A stretch of DNA of 64,000 nt from contig NZ_JGZU01000004.1 in the NCBI RefSeq assembly GCF_000741765.1, forward strand, positions 1-64,000. The letters are read 5' to 3'. The notes beneath the pieces are model-generated. The model did not search any database, was not told the origin of the DNA, and worked only from the letters and a program-made list of their open reading frames with translations. Below, one piece after another: positions 44,227 to 54,160 of this stretch. The translations under genes were made by a program, and so were the position numbers. The DNA is from Bifidobacterium tsurumiense. Lineage in GTDB: Bacteria > Actinomycetota > Actinomycetes > Actinomycetales > Bifidobacteriaceae. Positions within the stretch are counted from its first letter, which is position 1, and every line of letters starts with the position of its first letter.

Positions 44227-45360
44227 TCAGCTCATCCACAATTCGCTGTCCAGAGGCCATTCATTGGGTGTGCATCCGTCGAGCCCCATGGATTGTTGCA
44301 GCATAACCGGGGCCGGATTGCCGGGGCCTGCGCATGGCGTCTCATTATCAATATGCCCCAATCGGTGACCGACTTCATGATTGATCACCAATTCACGATA
44401 TCTGCCCAAGGTTCCCCCACCCTGAATCCATGAAGGAGTAGCCCCGTTCCAACGATCCGCATTGATGATGACGTCATTGCCGACTCTGCAACTGTATTCA
44501 TCGGAGCATCCATCGGAGAATGTTGTCATATATTGCGCTTGAGCCAATGTAATCGTCATATCGCAAGCCTGCCCTGCAGACTGGTCCGCCAGAGTAAAGG
44601 TCGCCCCCGCGCGAGGCCATCCTTTGGGATTATTCAATGTGCGGAAAATCATATCCTCAAAACCGGCTGTATCACCCACATCACCTGTTGTGGAAACACA
44701 ATAGGCATATTGCGCTTGCGCCTTCCCGCTCTGCTGAGCGGTTTGTTGAGCTTGGGCGAACAGTGCGGAGCGCTCATCGCCGTTCAACACATTGGCAGGC
44801 ACATCGTCTGAGGCCGCAGCATCCGAATTTTGCGCTGAGGCATCTGCGTTTGCTTCGCCTTTCGATGCCGAGGAACTGCCATCTCCATCACGGTGCTTTG
44901 CATCCGATGACGACGCACCGGATTGCGAAGCACTGGACTCGGGCAGAGCTCGTGACACCCGTGCTGCCGTGGCAGCCTGGGATGCAGTGCGAATCAATCC
45001 CCATGCTCCCCACACACCGACACCGATTATCGCGAGTAACACCAAAGAAGTGAATGCGACAATAAGACCGCGTCGCACGGTGAACACCCGTTCAGGAACC
45101 GTGGTATTTGATGCGGGATCCACCAACCGATGAACCTTACGAAACCACCGACCGATCCGAAGCTTCGATGAGGAGCCAAAGCCAAGCAATGCCACAATAA
45201 CGGAAGTCCACCAACGCCCCAGGGCATGCAGTGCACGCGCCAACCGATCCATCACCGCAATGCCCAATCGCTTCGCCTTGCCCAATTGCTCGTCATGAGT
45301 ACTCGGCGGTAGCGGAGGATCCTTGGGAACATTGCTTTGCGGGTTATTGGCAGAAACCAT
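44227..45360 (-). CDS. membrane-anchored DUF3152 protein with a zinc-metalloprotease motif
   Basis: 377 residues. A cytoplasmic N-terminus (about 110 residues, Lys/Arg-rich), one membrane helix (GLIVAFTSLVLLAIIGVGVWG), an extracellular Ala/Ser/Asp-rich linker and a C-terminal DUF3152 domain. That domain contains INHEVGHRLGHID, an HExxHxxGH zinc motif, plus disulfide-capable Cys pairs (CSDEYSC, GLDGC). DUF3152 proteins are found widely in actinobacteria and are unassigned. The motif suggests a secreted peptidase but no activity is established. The gene is 45 bases upstream of gluQ in the same direction and may share its transcript. Confidence 0.8.
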   Translation of the reverse strand: MVSANNPQSNVPKDPPLPPSTHDEQLGKAKRLGIAVMDRLARALHALGRWWTSVIVALLGFGSSSKLRIGRWFRKVHRLVDPASNTTVPERVFTVRRGLIVAFTSLVLLAIIGVGVWGAWGLIRTASQAATAARVSRALPESSASQSGASSSDAKHRDGDGSSSASKGEANADASAQNSDAAASDDVPANVLNGDERSALFAQAQQTAQQSGKAQAQYAYCVSTTGDVGDTAGFEDMIFRTLNNPKGWPRAGATFTLADQSAGQACDMTITLAQAQYMTTFSDGCSDEYSCRVGNDVIINADRWNGATPSWIQGGGTLGRYRELVINHEVGHRLGHIDNETPCAGPGNPAPVMLQQSMGLDGCTPNEWPLDSELWMS

Positions 45361-45660
45361 AATCGCTCCTCAGACTGAATACTGACTCACACATTAGTCA
45401 AGCAGAATCACAAATGCCATGCGTATGGCATATGCGATTGTGATATGAAGAACCGCACTGCATCGAAAGATGACTGGCATACGCGAACGGGGACGCAGAG
45501 ATGAAAACGGCTCCTGCATTCAATTGTGCAGGAGCCAGTGGCAATAGCGTTGGCAGTCACGAATTTGCATTACCTGCAACATTCCGCTGAGCCTACGCGC
45601 CAATCGCCAAACTATCCATCGATGAGGCTGCTAGCAAGCGATTGCCGGCAGCTATGAAGA
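45361..45660. other. intergenic region between the DUF3152 and facilitator genes
   Basis: No gene. It must carry the DUF3152 promoter and holds the terminator at 45509-45536. Nothing else is recognised. Confidence 0.5.
45509..45536 (-). terminator. terminator of the glycerol facilitator gene
   Basis: A perfect 10-bp stem (GGCTCCTGCA with TGCAGGAGCC) and 8-base loop; on the minus strand it is followed by GTTTTC. Confidence 0.75.
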
Positions 45661-46437
45661 TCATGCTGCGAATAGCATCTTGAAAATGAATACGCCAACT
45701 ATGGCACCGAGAATCGGAGCCACAACCGGAATCCATGCTTCGTTCCAACGTGAAGAACCCTTGTGGGAGATAGGCAGCAGCTGGTGAAGGATGCGAGGCA
45801 TCAAATCACGTGCAGGATTCAGGCCTGGACCGGTGGGGCCTCCCATAGAAGCTACCAAACCCCACACGATGAAGCCCACCACGATTGAGGCGGCAGCCGG
45901 ATCCTTGGCTCCCCAAGGGAGCGTCAGGCAGCACAGTGCGCCCAAAACCAGCATGAGCGTTCCGAAGAACTCGTTCAGGAAATAGTTCATGCGGCTATTG
46001 GATGCGTCGGTGGTGCAGAAGGAAGCAAAAATGGCATTGGCGTCGTCGGTATCGCGATAATGCGGATAATACGTGACAAACACAATGAGCTGGCCGACAG
46101 CCGCACCCAGAAGTTGAGCGATGATATACGGCAGCACAAGAGACCAGCTGAACATGCCATTCACCGCCTGCGCTATGGTCATGGCCGGATTGATATGCGT
46201 GCCGGAGATTGACCCGAACATCAACACAGGGAACATCACACCGAAGCCGTATCCCATGGCAATGTTCAGCCAACCCGCACGATGCCCTTTGGTATTCGCC
46301 AACTCAACGTTTGCTACTGCACCATTGCCGAACACCATCAGCATGGCAGTTCCGATGAATTCTGCCGCCAACTGAGTAATCAGAGGATATTGCACTGTCC
46401 TACTCTTCCATAACTCGTATCCTTGCCTGATATTCAC
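45661..46437 (-). CDS. aquaglyceroporin / glycerol uptake facilitator (MIP family)
   Basis: 258 residues. A six-helix channel that lets glycerol or small neutral solutes (and water) cross the membrane. The two half-helices bear the NPA boxes GTHINPAMT and GPGLNPARDLMPR; the Asp after the second NPAR is a mark of glycerol facilitators. The C-terminal helix GAIVGVFIFKMLF closes the fold. The start is uncertain: GTG 46437 gives an N-terminal extension, while GTG 46392 (QYPLITQLAAEF) has GGAAG about 8 bases upstream. No glpK or glpD is adjacent. Confidence 0.93.
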   Translation of the reverse strand: MNIRQGYELWKSRTVQYPLITQLAAEFIGTAMLMVFGNGAVANVELANTKGHRAGWLNIAMGYGFGVMFPVLMFGSISGTHINPAMTIAQAVNGMFSWSLVLPYIIAQLLGAAVGQLIVFVTYYPHYRDTDDANAIFASFCTTDASNSRMNYFLNEFFGTLMLVLGALCCLTLPWGAKDPAAASIVVGFIVWGLVASMGGPTGPGLNPARDLMPRILHQLLPISHKGSSRWNEAWIPVVAPILGAIVGVFIFKMLFAA

Positions 46438-46785
46438 CCAAAGTCGACCTACTTCCCAATATGACGCACTTCACCGGCGCAATCGATTCTTCAACGGAAC
46501 GATTCGGGCAATTAGAAAGCAAGTCCTGCGAGTATCAGTGGTTCTGCATCTCTGCCCTGAGCGAACACAGGGACATGTTTGAGCATCTCCAAAGAAGTAC
46601 TTTACGGCAAGGTATCTACTCAGCATGCCTCAGATCGCCGGATGTGTCGAGAACCTGAAAGGTTGGAAAATCGTTGCGAGACAAGTGATTCAACGGTATT
46701 GCGAGCGCGGTTTCGGGATGGGATGCCACTCAAATACCCGGGTTAATAGTATTTATTCCTTGTACATCCGAAACGACACGCCGAG
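46438..46785. other. intergenic region upstream of tRNA-Lys
   Basis: Between the facilitator start and the tRNA-Lys promoter. No gene and no clear repeat; it should contain the facilitator promoter on the minus strand, which is not evident. Confidence 0.5.
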
Positions 46786-46813
46786 TTGCACAACGCACAA
46801 GCTTGAGTATAGT
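46786..46813 (+). promoter_or_regulatory. tRNA-Lys promoter
   Basis: TTGCAC (46786-46791), a 16-base spacer and TATAGT (46808-46813), ending 27 bases upstream of the tRNA. Confidence 0.65.
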
Positions 46814-46840
46814 AGTCACTCGGCTCAAGAAATGACCAAC

Positions 46841-46914
46841 GCCCCTTTAGCTCAGTTGGTTAGAGCAGCTGACTCTTAATCAGCGTGTCCGGGGTTCGAA
46901 TCCCCGAGGGGGCA
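46841..46914 (+). tRNA. tRNA-Lys (anticodon CTT)
   Basis: A complete cloverleaf of 74 nt: acceptor GCCCCTT paired with AGGGGGC, D-loop with AGCTCAGTTGGTTAGAGC, anticodon loop CTCTTAA (CTT, reads AAG), T-arm GGGGTTCGAATCCCC. No encoded CCA (followed by CTTTTT). Confidence 0.95.
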
Positions 46915-46921
46915 CTTTTTA

Positions 46922-46943
46922 AGCTCGCTGGAAACAGCGGGCT
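46922..46943 (+). terminator. tRNA-Lys terminator
   Basis: AGCTCGCTG-GAAA-CAGCGGGCT forms a 9-bp stem (with a G-T pair) capped by a GAAA tetraloop, followed by TTTGTTTTTT. Confidence 0.88.
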
Positions 46944-47289
46944 TTTGTTTTTTCACGAATAACACCGCAGCACAGATATTGCATGCGCGACAGCAGAATC
47001 GTCCGGAACTACTTCACCTTTGTCTTTGACACTTGAATCTGCCCTATTACTGAGGTCATGAGACGTCTCTGCGCTTGTCTCGATAGATTGCGCTGAGCCT
47101 TTTCCATCGACTCCTTGCGCATATTCTCTAACTGACGGGTCCGACTGAGTCCCGGTATGGCCATAAGCCTTGTCGTGTTTCTCATTTATTGCTATGCAAA
47201 CAATAAACAATATTGCATAAAGATATTGATGCGTCTCGATCGCCTCGACCCTTTACGCGGACCGCCGGCATAGGGCGTCGTGCAGGCTA
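46944..47289. other. intergenic region with no supported gene
   Basis: A minus-strand frame (46953-47210, TTG start) shows no ribosome-binding site or known family. Otherwise nothing is seen. Confidence 0.5.
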
Positions 47290-47352
47290 GTGAACCGCAC
47301 GTCCAATCGTTGAATCCAAAGTCTTCAGTCCAACAATCTGAGTGCGGTTCAC
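47290..47352 (-). terminator. stem-loop after the GH110 gene
   Basis: GTGAACCGCAC (47290-47300) and GTGCGGTTCAC (47342-47352) are perfect reverse complements separated by 41 bases, 36 bases past the minus-strand stop. Probable terminator with an unusually long loop. Confidence 0.5.
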
Positions 47353-47387
47353 AAAGCAAGCACGCTATTTACTTCATGCGTATGGGA

Positions 47388-50300
47388 TCACTTTGTCTTA
47401 CGACGCAGAGTCATCAAAACGATGCCTCCAGCAACAGTGGCCAAAGCCACGAGCACCACAAACGCCCCGTTTGCGCCCGTTGAGGCAAGAGCACTTACAC
47501 GGCGTTTCACCGCTTCCTTGCCGCCCTTGTCGCTTTCAGACGTGTTGCCTTGGTCGCTATCGGCTGTTTCGGACTTGTGGTCTCCGTTGTCGGATTGTTC
47601 TCCACTCTCCTCTTCATGAGCGATGATGGTGATAGCGCTTTCAACACTTGCTTCACCACTACGTGCAACCACAGCATGCGCGCCAAGCGCATAGTCCGCA
47701 GGAACTGTCCACTCAGTCGATGCGACGCCCTGTTCATCTGCTGCGACAGTAGGCAGCGTAACCACATCGGAATGGATTTCGAACGTGACTTCAGCGTTAG
47801 GAGTTACGCCACTCAAACGAAGCTTCACTACCTGACCGCGCTTGAATTCCGTCGCAGCATTATTCTCGCTTTCCAGAATCTCCAAGGTCAACGCATGGTC
47901 TTCACCTGGATTAGCCGGATCTGTAGGGCCAGTCGGATCAACCGGTTCTGTCGGATCGGTAGGACCTGTCGGATTGGTCGGATCCGTAGGATCAGTAGGG
48001 CCTGTGGGCTCAGTCGGATCCACCGGATCAACTGGGTCCACCGGTTCGGTTGGGTCAGTGGGCTCCTCGGGATCGGTTGGATCAGTAGGTTCAGTCGGCT
48101 CTTCTGGATCCGTAGGGTCAACAGGGTCAGTCGGCTCTTCTGGATCTTCTGGCATCACCACATTGCGGATCTCGGAATCCGACATCGTCGCCCACCGATA
48201 TACCTTCTGCTGAACACCATCAGGCGCCGTGCCCCAAATATCCATCACATTGATGCCACGAGTAACCGGCACGGTGATCTTCCCGGTTTCTGACGATTCG
48301 ATCCAAGACCCGTTGAGCCGCGCACGAACCATTGCACCATCGGCAGCAGCCACCGGAGTGATCGAGAACTCTGTAATCGATGGATCCAACATGCCCACAA
48401 ATGCCGTTTGTCTAGAAAGATCAGCATCGGCGGAACCGAAATCTGCACCTCAACAACGGCACTTGAAAGATTCGCATTTCTGCCGGATGCTTCCCGATCG
48501 ACCTCTTCAAGGCTTTCTTCGGCCCACGCAACCTGAGCGGCATCCGGAGCTTGGCCGCCCACGAGCGCCACGCCACGATCTCCAACCTTCAAATCGCTGA
48601 ATCGATATGTCGGTGGATTCTGATTGGAACCGCGGTGGCCCGTTGCCATCAGCACAACGCGACCGGCATCGGCAATCGCCGGGATGTTCACCGGGCTGCC
48701 GATATCCTGGAACGTAGCTCCATCTTGAGACCACGAAGCTTGCATGCCCTGATCACCGCGTGAAAGGCGGAGCCAGATCGCCTGAGCATCAGGACCGCTC
48801 ACCTTTCGGCTTTCTTCAGGGCTTGCATTCCGCTCGGTGACCACTGTGATTGTTGGCCTGCCGTTATTATGTTTGCGTTGCGATGCGATGTAATTATCGT
48901 CATCGGCATACAACAGCATGCCGACCTCTTCGTAGAAGTCCTGAGTCTTTCCTTCCATACGAACCGTCACGGACTCCCCTTGCGCCAAGGAAACATTACG
49001 CACAGCCTGCAGGTTATTCGGGGGCGTGCTTCGAGCCCATAATGAGGTGTTCGATGCGGAACGGACCACCAATGCATCACCGTCAGTCCAGGAATCCTGT
49101 GTCGGGCGAATGGCATCTATCGGATTGGTTGGAACGTCATTACCCGATTCCGTGATGGTCACTGCAACCGGATCGCCAACAATGATTCCGTTACCGGTAT
49201 CGTAAATCGGACGAACCGCTACTGTACCTGCAGCGAGCGCTTGCAGTACGCCTTCTTCCGAAATGCTGGCTAAGGAGGGATCAGAAAGCACCCAGCGCAC
49301 ACTGTTGTTGGCATCGGCTGGATGATCACCGTTGACTACGAGACTATCTTCTGCATTCACTGTTGCGTCATCAGAATTGTTCGTGCGCACCACTCGGTTC
49401 AAACCGGCATCATGTGCGTTGTCGCTGAATGTGATGTTCCGAGAGCCCTGTAACGTGAACAATGTGCGCGATCCTTGTGTTCCCTGATCTGTGACTTTCA
49501 GTGTGGTGGAGGAGCCCACCGGCATGGTCTCCAAGGACGCTGTGGTCGTTAATGAGGAAGAAGCGTCATACTTGCGGTTCATGTTATTCGAGAATGTGGT
49601 ATCCGCAACGTTTTTTGCGGTCAATATGCTTGCCTGGCCAATCGGGAAGGTGTTGTTTTCGATGGTCACATTATGATGCTCCGCTTGAGCCGGATCGTTG
49701 CCATCGGCTGTGGGGTCAAACCAAATGGTAGGCATGGGATTGCCGGCATAATAGCTAGGGCGGATGAATGTGTTGCCTCGGATGGTGATATCGCGGCTCA
49801 TCGAGGATTCGAGCCAACTATTGGAATCGCCTGAAATATAAATGGAAGATATCCACATATTGTCAAAGACATTATCTTCAATCAGCACTTTGCCGCGTGT
49901 GGTCACTAGCAGGCCTCGCGTAGGGATTGATTCGAAATGATTGTCACGCACTACGACCTCTGGCTGATGAGTCAGATTGTCAGCAGCAACATTATTGATC
50001 TGCGCATCCTCAGGTAGATCACGATCGAAGGTGACAGTGATATCGGTAAGGCTGCGATTGTGTGAACGTTCATCCGGACCATCCACCGACACGACCTTGC
50101 TCTGCCATCCCGTATCAAGCATCGTGGAACGATCCACCAGAGCCACTTCGTCACTGGGATAGAGCTGCGGGAATCCAGCGGTTTCGTTGTGCTTGTATGA
50201 GGAAGTCGCGGTATTGCCGTTTTTGGTTGTCATTACCAAATACGTTCCGTGAATATTGATCGGATCATCGTGAACATAACCGAAATTGCAGGTTTCAATG

Positions 50301-51410
50301 GTCACTTTGCCCTTGTTGCCGGAGACCTGCACCAGATCGGCAAATGCGGCGGTGGTTCTCCATGAATCTGCCGGAGCGCGGAAATTTACGCCGCTCAAGG
50401 TCAGTCCATCACTTAAACTGCGAGACCAAGCCAAATCCGTGCTGATAACCCACATCGACATTGCTCAGAGTCGTGTTCTTTGACTGCCAGATGAAGAATC
50501 CAGGGGTATCGCGAGTGGTTGTGCGAATCTGATACGAGGTGCCAAGTTCAGCAGGTGTTGTTGAACCTGCGGCATAAGTGACGCGCACATGACCCGGTGA
50601 GGTTATGGCGACGTCACTGGCTTGACGGAATGGAATGGCTGTATTCCTCGCGGAACTTCTGGTATTACTGCCGTTGGCGACACTATATGTCTGACCTATG
50701 AAACTGGTCCTGCCGCTGCGTAAATCATCGTATGTCCAATATGGCGTGCCTGTCACTGGGCTGTTTTCAGAAGATACGGTGAATTTGCCTCCATCCGTGG
50801 ATAGCTGATATCCATCAGGAATGCGGAGATCCTGCCATTGCGTGCCATCTTCGTTGGTTCCCTTGCCGACTATCGTTATGTCGACAACGCGAGGGGTGGT
50901 CCAATCAGTGGAAAAGTTCTGCATCTGGACACTGCTGGAATCGATGACTGCGAGCGTGGTTTGCTGACCATGGAGTTGAAAATGCGATCCTTGACCATCC
51001 ACAATCACGTCAGAAACACCTTCCAGCAATATGGCAATGGTCTTGTCTTTGTATCGTCGGTCTGCACCGACAGTATTGGACACATAGAGTTCACGTACTT
51101 CCGCGGATTCAGGATAGAGCTGGTAGGTGCCTTGGGGGAACACCAGTCGCGATGGTGTACCGGCGTCAGACAATGTCTTGACTTCGGCTATGGCGGACTT
51201 CACTGCCTGAGCCGAATCCTTAACACCTTGAGGATCTGCACCAAAGTTGACGACATTTACCACTGATCGCTGTGCGTCATCCTGCGCATTGGCCGATAGT
51301 CCGTCTGCAGCCAATGCCATATGCGTGACAGGCACCATGGCAAGACTGACGAACATCGCTGCGACACCCAATAGGCGCCTAGCCACCCTATGAGGGACAG
51401 GCGATGCCAT
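47388..51410 (-). pseudogene. wall-anchored GH110 alpha-1,3-galactosidase gene broken by two frameshifts
   Basis: Three consecutive frames together spell one protein of about 1340 residues. Part 1 (51410-50409): signal peptide, then VVNFGADPQG, LVFPQGTYQLYPESAEVREL, YVSNTVGA and a beta-helix, as in bifidobacterial AgaBb. It stops early after GYQHGFGLVSQ at a TTT run (50415-50417) where one extra base shifts the frame. Part 2 continues LSDGLTLSGVNF with many beta-helix repeats and a LamG/CBM-like domain. Near 48436-48450 one base is missing and part 3 resumes with DADLSRQTAFVGMLDPS. It then has a Pro/Thr/Glu/Asp repeat stalk, an Ig-like domain and LASTG sortase signal with a membrane helix. 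Intact, it would cut alpha-1,3-galactose from blood group B glycans. ATG 51410 has AAAGGAA upstream. Confidence 0.85.
47898..48152 (-). repeat. short tandem coding repeats (Pro-x-Asp/Glu wall stalk)
   Basis: About 85 codons of PTDP, PEEP, PVDP and PTEP units read on the minus strand (GGATCAGTAGG-like 9-base units). The stretch encodes a Pro-rich spacer that lifts the catalytic part off the wall; such arrays expand and contract by slippage. Confidence 0.85.
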
Positions 51411-51463
51411 GGGTTATTCCTTTCGAGAGTGCCTGCATCATCGCGGGCACGGTCAATAATCAA

Positions 51464-51492
51464 TATTCAGTTATTGAAGACAGCATTGTCAA
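51464..51492 (-). promoter_or_regulatory. probable GH110 promoter
   Basis: On the minus strand a perfect TTGACA (51487-51492), 17-base spacer and TGAATA (51464-51469), about 55 bases upstream of the GH110 start. Confidence 0.55.
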
Positions 51493-51691
51493 CATTCTTA
51501 ACATTATGAACTAAGGATTCTACAAACTCATTTCCTTTGACATATATAGGTTTTGAGGCCTTGCATTGACGGTGAAATTGATTGAAGCCAGTTTTAGTTC
51601 ATATTATTGTCTTTTGGTTGATTATTCGAAAGGGTTCTCCGGGAGCGGCGGTTCACACCACTCCGCAGCTACGTCTTTATGACGCGAAATA

Positions 51692-51735
51692 CCAGTGTGG
51701 CCATCTCCAACTATTTGTGGAGATGGCCACACTGG
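51692..51735 (-). terminator. terminator of the thiamine operon
   Basis: A perfect 18-bp stem (51692-51709 with 51718-51735) and 8-base loop, 15 bases past the minus-strand stop of the last gene, then TATTTCG. Confidence 0.88.
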
Positions 51736-51749
51736 ACTCTCTGTTCTGC

Positions 51750-52718
51750 TCACCCGACGTCTGGCAGGCTCATGGGCTTCGGCACCTGCTCTCCCCCATG
51801 TGGGAGGAATGCATTCGTTACGCATTGATTGTCTATGGCCCGTATTGCATCATCTAAACCGACGCTAAGATGGCCATGCTCCCCCATCCATTGAGTATAA
51901 GAACGCACCATATCCAAGTCAGCCGTTCCCCAATTGCCATCCCCATCAAACCAAGATGGAAGCACCGCCTTCAGTGATGCTTCCAGCACTTCGGGATCGA
52001 TGTGGCAAAGAGCGGGCTGGAGTGCTTGTACGCCAGCTTGCAAGTCTTCACGAACCATTGCATAACCTTGGACCGTTGCCTCAACAAAATCGCGCACCAA
52101 GACTGGATTACGGTCCAGAAATTCACGACGCACGCACACATAATATGAATGGTGTGGCGCCACATCGATGGAATCAAAAGGAAGAGTCACTGTCTGATCG
52201 AACGGTTGAGAACCTTGGAATGGCTCCCACCAAGCAACATTGATAAAGGCATCAAATTTGCCACGTTCAACTGAACGAATATCCGGCTCCCACTCACCTG
52301 GATCGATAGTAATGACTTTAGAGAAATCTCCACCATCCTTCGCAACTGCTTGCTCTAGCTCTGTATACAGACGCTTTACGCCCATGGGAATGCACACTCG
52401 TTTTCCCTCAAGATCACGAAAACGCGTAATACCAGTCGATTTGTTCGTAATGATGCCACCAATTTGGCATTGGTTCATCACCGCCACTGAAATCAGCGAA
52501 GCCTCACCTTGTTGATGGAACAGTAGCTGATTCAGGCGTACCAGAGCGATGTCATATTCACCTCTTGACAAAAGATATGCAGGATCACCGCGGAAAAAAT
52601 CACCACTGGTGAACTCGACATCCAACCCTTTGTCCTTATATAGACCACGTTCTCGTGCAAGATACATTCCCGCATGGTTCGTCCATGGATGTACATATTC
52701 CAATCGAACATTAAGCAT
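51750..52718 (-). CDS. NMT1/THI5-like binding protein lacking a signal peptide
   Basis: 322 residues with the fold of ThiY/NMT1 pyrimidine-binding proteins: MLNVRLEYVHPWTNHAGMYLARERGLYKDKGL, GRGDPAYLLSRGEYDIA-type binding segment, VRLNQLLFHQQGEASLISVAV and RDLEGKRVCIPMG. Unlike ABC solute-binding proteins, it starts directly with the domain; no signal peptide or lipobox exists, and AAAGGAGC before ATG 52718 makes that start firm. It is therefore predicted cytoplasmic. It ends a TPP-riboswitch operon with ykoE and a kinase. It could bind a thiamine precursor inside the cell, act with a transporter in an unknown way, or be a THI5-type HMP-phosphate synthase. The CCCFC motif of yeast THI5 is not evident. 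Confidence 0.75.
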   Translation of the reverse strand: MLNVRLEYVHPWTNHAGMYLARERGLYKDKGLDVEFTSGDFFRGDPAYLLSRGEYDIALVRLNQLLFHQQGEASLISVAVMNQCQIGGIITNKSTGITRFRDLEGKRVCIPMGVKRLYTELEQAVAKDGGDFSKVITIDPGEWEPDIRSVERGKFDAFINVAWWEPFQGSQPFDQTVTLPFDSIDVAPHHSYYVCVRREFLDRNPVLVRDFVEATVQGYAMVREDLQAGVQALQPALCHIDPEVLEASLKAVLPSWFDGDGNWGTADLDMVRSYTQWMGEHGHLSVGLDDAIRAIDNQCVTNAFLPHGGEQVPKPMSLPDVG

Positions 52719-52855
52719 GTCCGCTCCTTTGTTTTTTCACTATTGCTAATTAACATCTATTGGATCAGTGAATGACAATGACTTTCCAATGTCACTTGCA
52801 GCGTATTTACCCATAAGTCGGGGCGCGCACCGCTGTACGGTAACGATTACGGATA

Positions 52856-54010
52856 TCAATCCAATGCTCGACGAATTCCATCGAGCAAATCCCGCCCAGG
52901 GATTGTGTCAAACCATTGCATATGAGCCAAGAAACAAGAGTCATAGCACCATGCGGCATCTTCTAATCGTCGAGTACCGTTCATGTAATACTGGAGCCAA
53001 TTCAAACCAGCCTCCGCTTGCGCCAAACGCAATACATCAGGCAGTATCTCTTTCTCGATATCACTTAAAGGCCGGACCTCTGCATAGCCCTTCAGTATCG
53101 CCTCTGCAACATCCAAACGATAAGCGTCAAGTTTGCCAGCACTCACTTCCACCCACTGAATAGCATGACGTTCAAGTGCCATAACTAGATCAAATAATGC
53201 TGTATTTCGATCAGCGAGACCAAAATCAATGACGGCACATGGACCATCATTTTCCCACAGAAAATTCGATATATGGGGATCTCCATGTATCCAAGTCGAC
53301 TCAAGCTGTTCATAGGCATGCGCAATACGAGAGGCATACGGCCTTATAGCTTCTAGGTCATGAACAATATCGCGCTTGGTCATGCTTAGATATTCCGACA
53401 CAGATGGTCGTTGAGCAATCCACTGTTGCCACTGTTTGTCAAGATCTGGTGTTGCAAATAAACCAAATGTATTTGTCATTCCATTCGGCACCATCCTTGG
53501 CTCATTGAATCCAGACGAGGCCAAATCAATGGATGCCAACATCTCGCCTAAGCAATACGCTTCGCTCAGGGTTGCCGGAGGATCCCAAGTAAGCGCCTTC
53601 CCATAACGATCCTCGCCTTCTGCAGCAGAGTATACTTCATATATGTCGTTACCGCGAATAGCTGTGGTATCGCCCGTTTTTTGCACTACCACGTCACTAT
53701 TGCTGCCGGATGCAAAAGGCAAGAATATCGGAGTACAGATCCCCTTATTTGCCAAATAAGCGACATATCGATGGTATGGCTCGATGGTTTGAACATCGCG
53801 TACCGAACGTGCATAACGTTTCATAAACATCAGCCCATAATCGGTATCAATTAAAGCAGCTGCGGCCGTAGGCCTGCCACTATTCGACACAATAGCTCTT
53901 GCCCGTACTGGAGATTGAAGTAGATCGAAGACCGACTGTGCTTCTTCCAACTGAATATCCGGCCATCGTTGAATCACGATATCGAGCTGACTGTTTCCAT
54001 TCGTATCCAT
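52856..54010 (-). CDS. APH-family small-molecule kinase of the thiamine operon
   Basis: About 384 residues. A choline/aminoglycoside-kinase-like fold with the catalytic loop TWIHGDPHISNFLWEN and the metal-binding VIDFGLADRN. The N-lobe lysine may be in LMFMKRYARSV. It lies between ykoE and a pyrimidine-binding protein under the TPP riboswitch, so it probably phosphorylates thiamine, hydroxymethylpyrimidine or a related salvage compound rather than an antibiotic; this is inferred from context. The start is uncertain: ATG 54010 (MDTNGNSQLD) has only a weak GGGG ahead of it, and the frame stays open to a TTG at 54097. 137 bases separate it from the next gene. Confidence 0.75.
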   Translation of the reverse strand: MDTNGNSQLDIVIQRWPDIQLEEAQSVFDLLQSPVRARAIVSNSGRPTAAAALIDTDYGLMFMKRYARSVRDVQTIEPYHRYVAYLANKGICTPIFLPFASGSNSDVVVQKTGDTTAIRGNDIYEVYSAAEGEDRYGKALTWDPPATLSEAYCLGEMLASIDLASSGFNEPRMVPNGMTNTFGLFATPDLDKQWQQWIAQRPSVSEYLSMTKRDIVHDLEAIRPYASRIAHAYEQLESTWIHGDPHISNFLWENDGPCAVIDFGLADRNTALFDLVMALERHAIQWVEVSAGKLDAYRLDVAEAILKGYAEVRPLSDIEKEILPDVLRLAQAEAGLNWLQYYMNGTRRLEDAAWCYDSCFLAHMQWFDTIPGRDLLDGIRRALD

Positions 54011-54160
54011 ACTGTTCTTAACCCCGTCGCCATGAACACAACGCTCTTTGACTTCCACAATTCCGTAAAGTTGCAGCGGCGGGAAGATGACAGACAATCT
54101 GCGACGATTGCATTCATAAAAATCAGCTGAAAATCCTTCCCGCTCGCTGTCAACGGCGTT

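Noticed and set aside
46953..47210. Minus-strand 85-codon frame between tRNA-Lys and the GH110 gene
   Set aside because: TTG start without ribosome-binding site, no family likeness, polar composition typical of a chance frame.
47898..48152. Tandem DNA repeats as a CRISPR or satellite array
   Set aside because: They are in frame and code for a Pro-rich stalk inside the GH110 surface protein.
52856..54010. Kinase as an aminoglycoside-resistance gene
   Set aside because: Fold alone suggested this, but its place in a TPP-riboswitch operon favours thiamine-related kinase activity.
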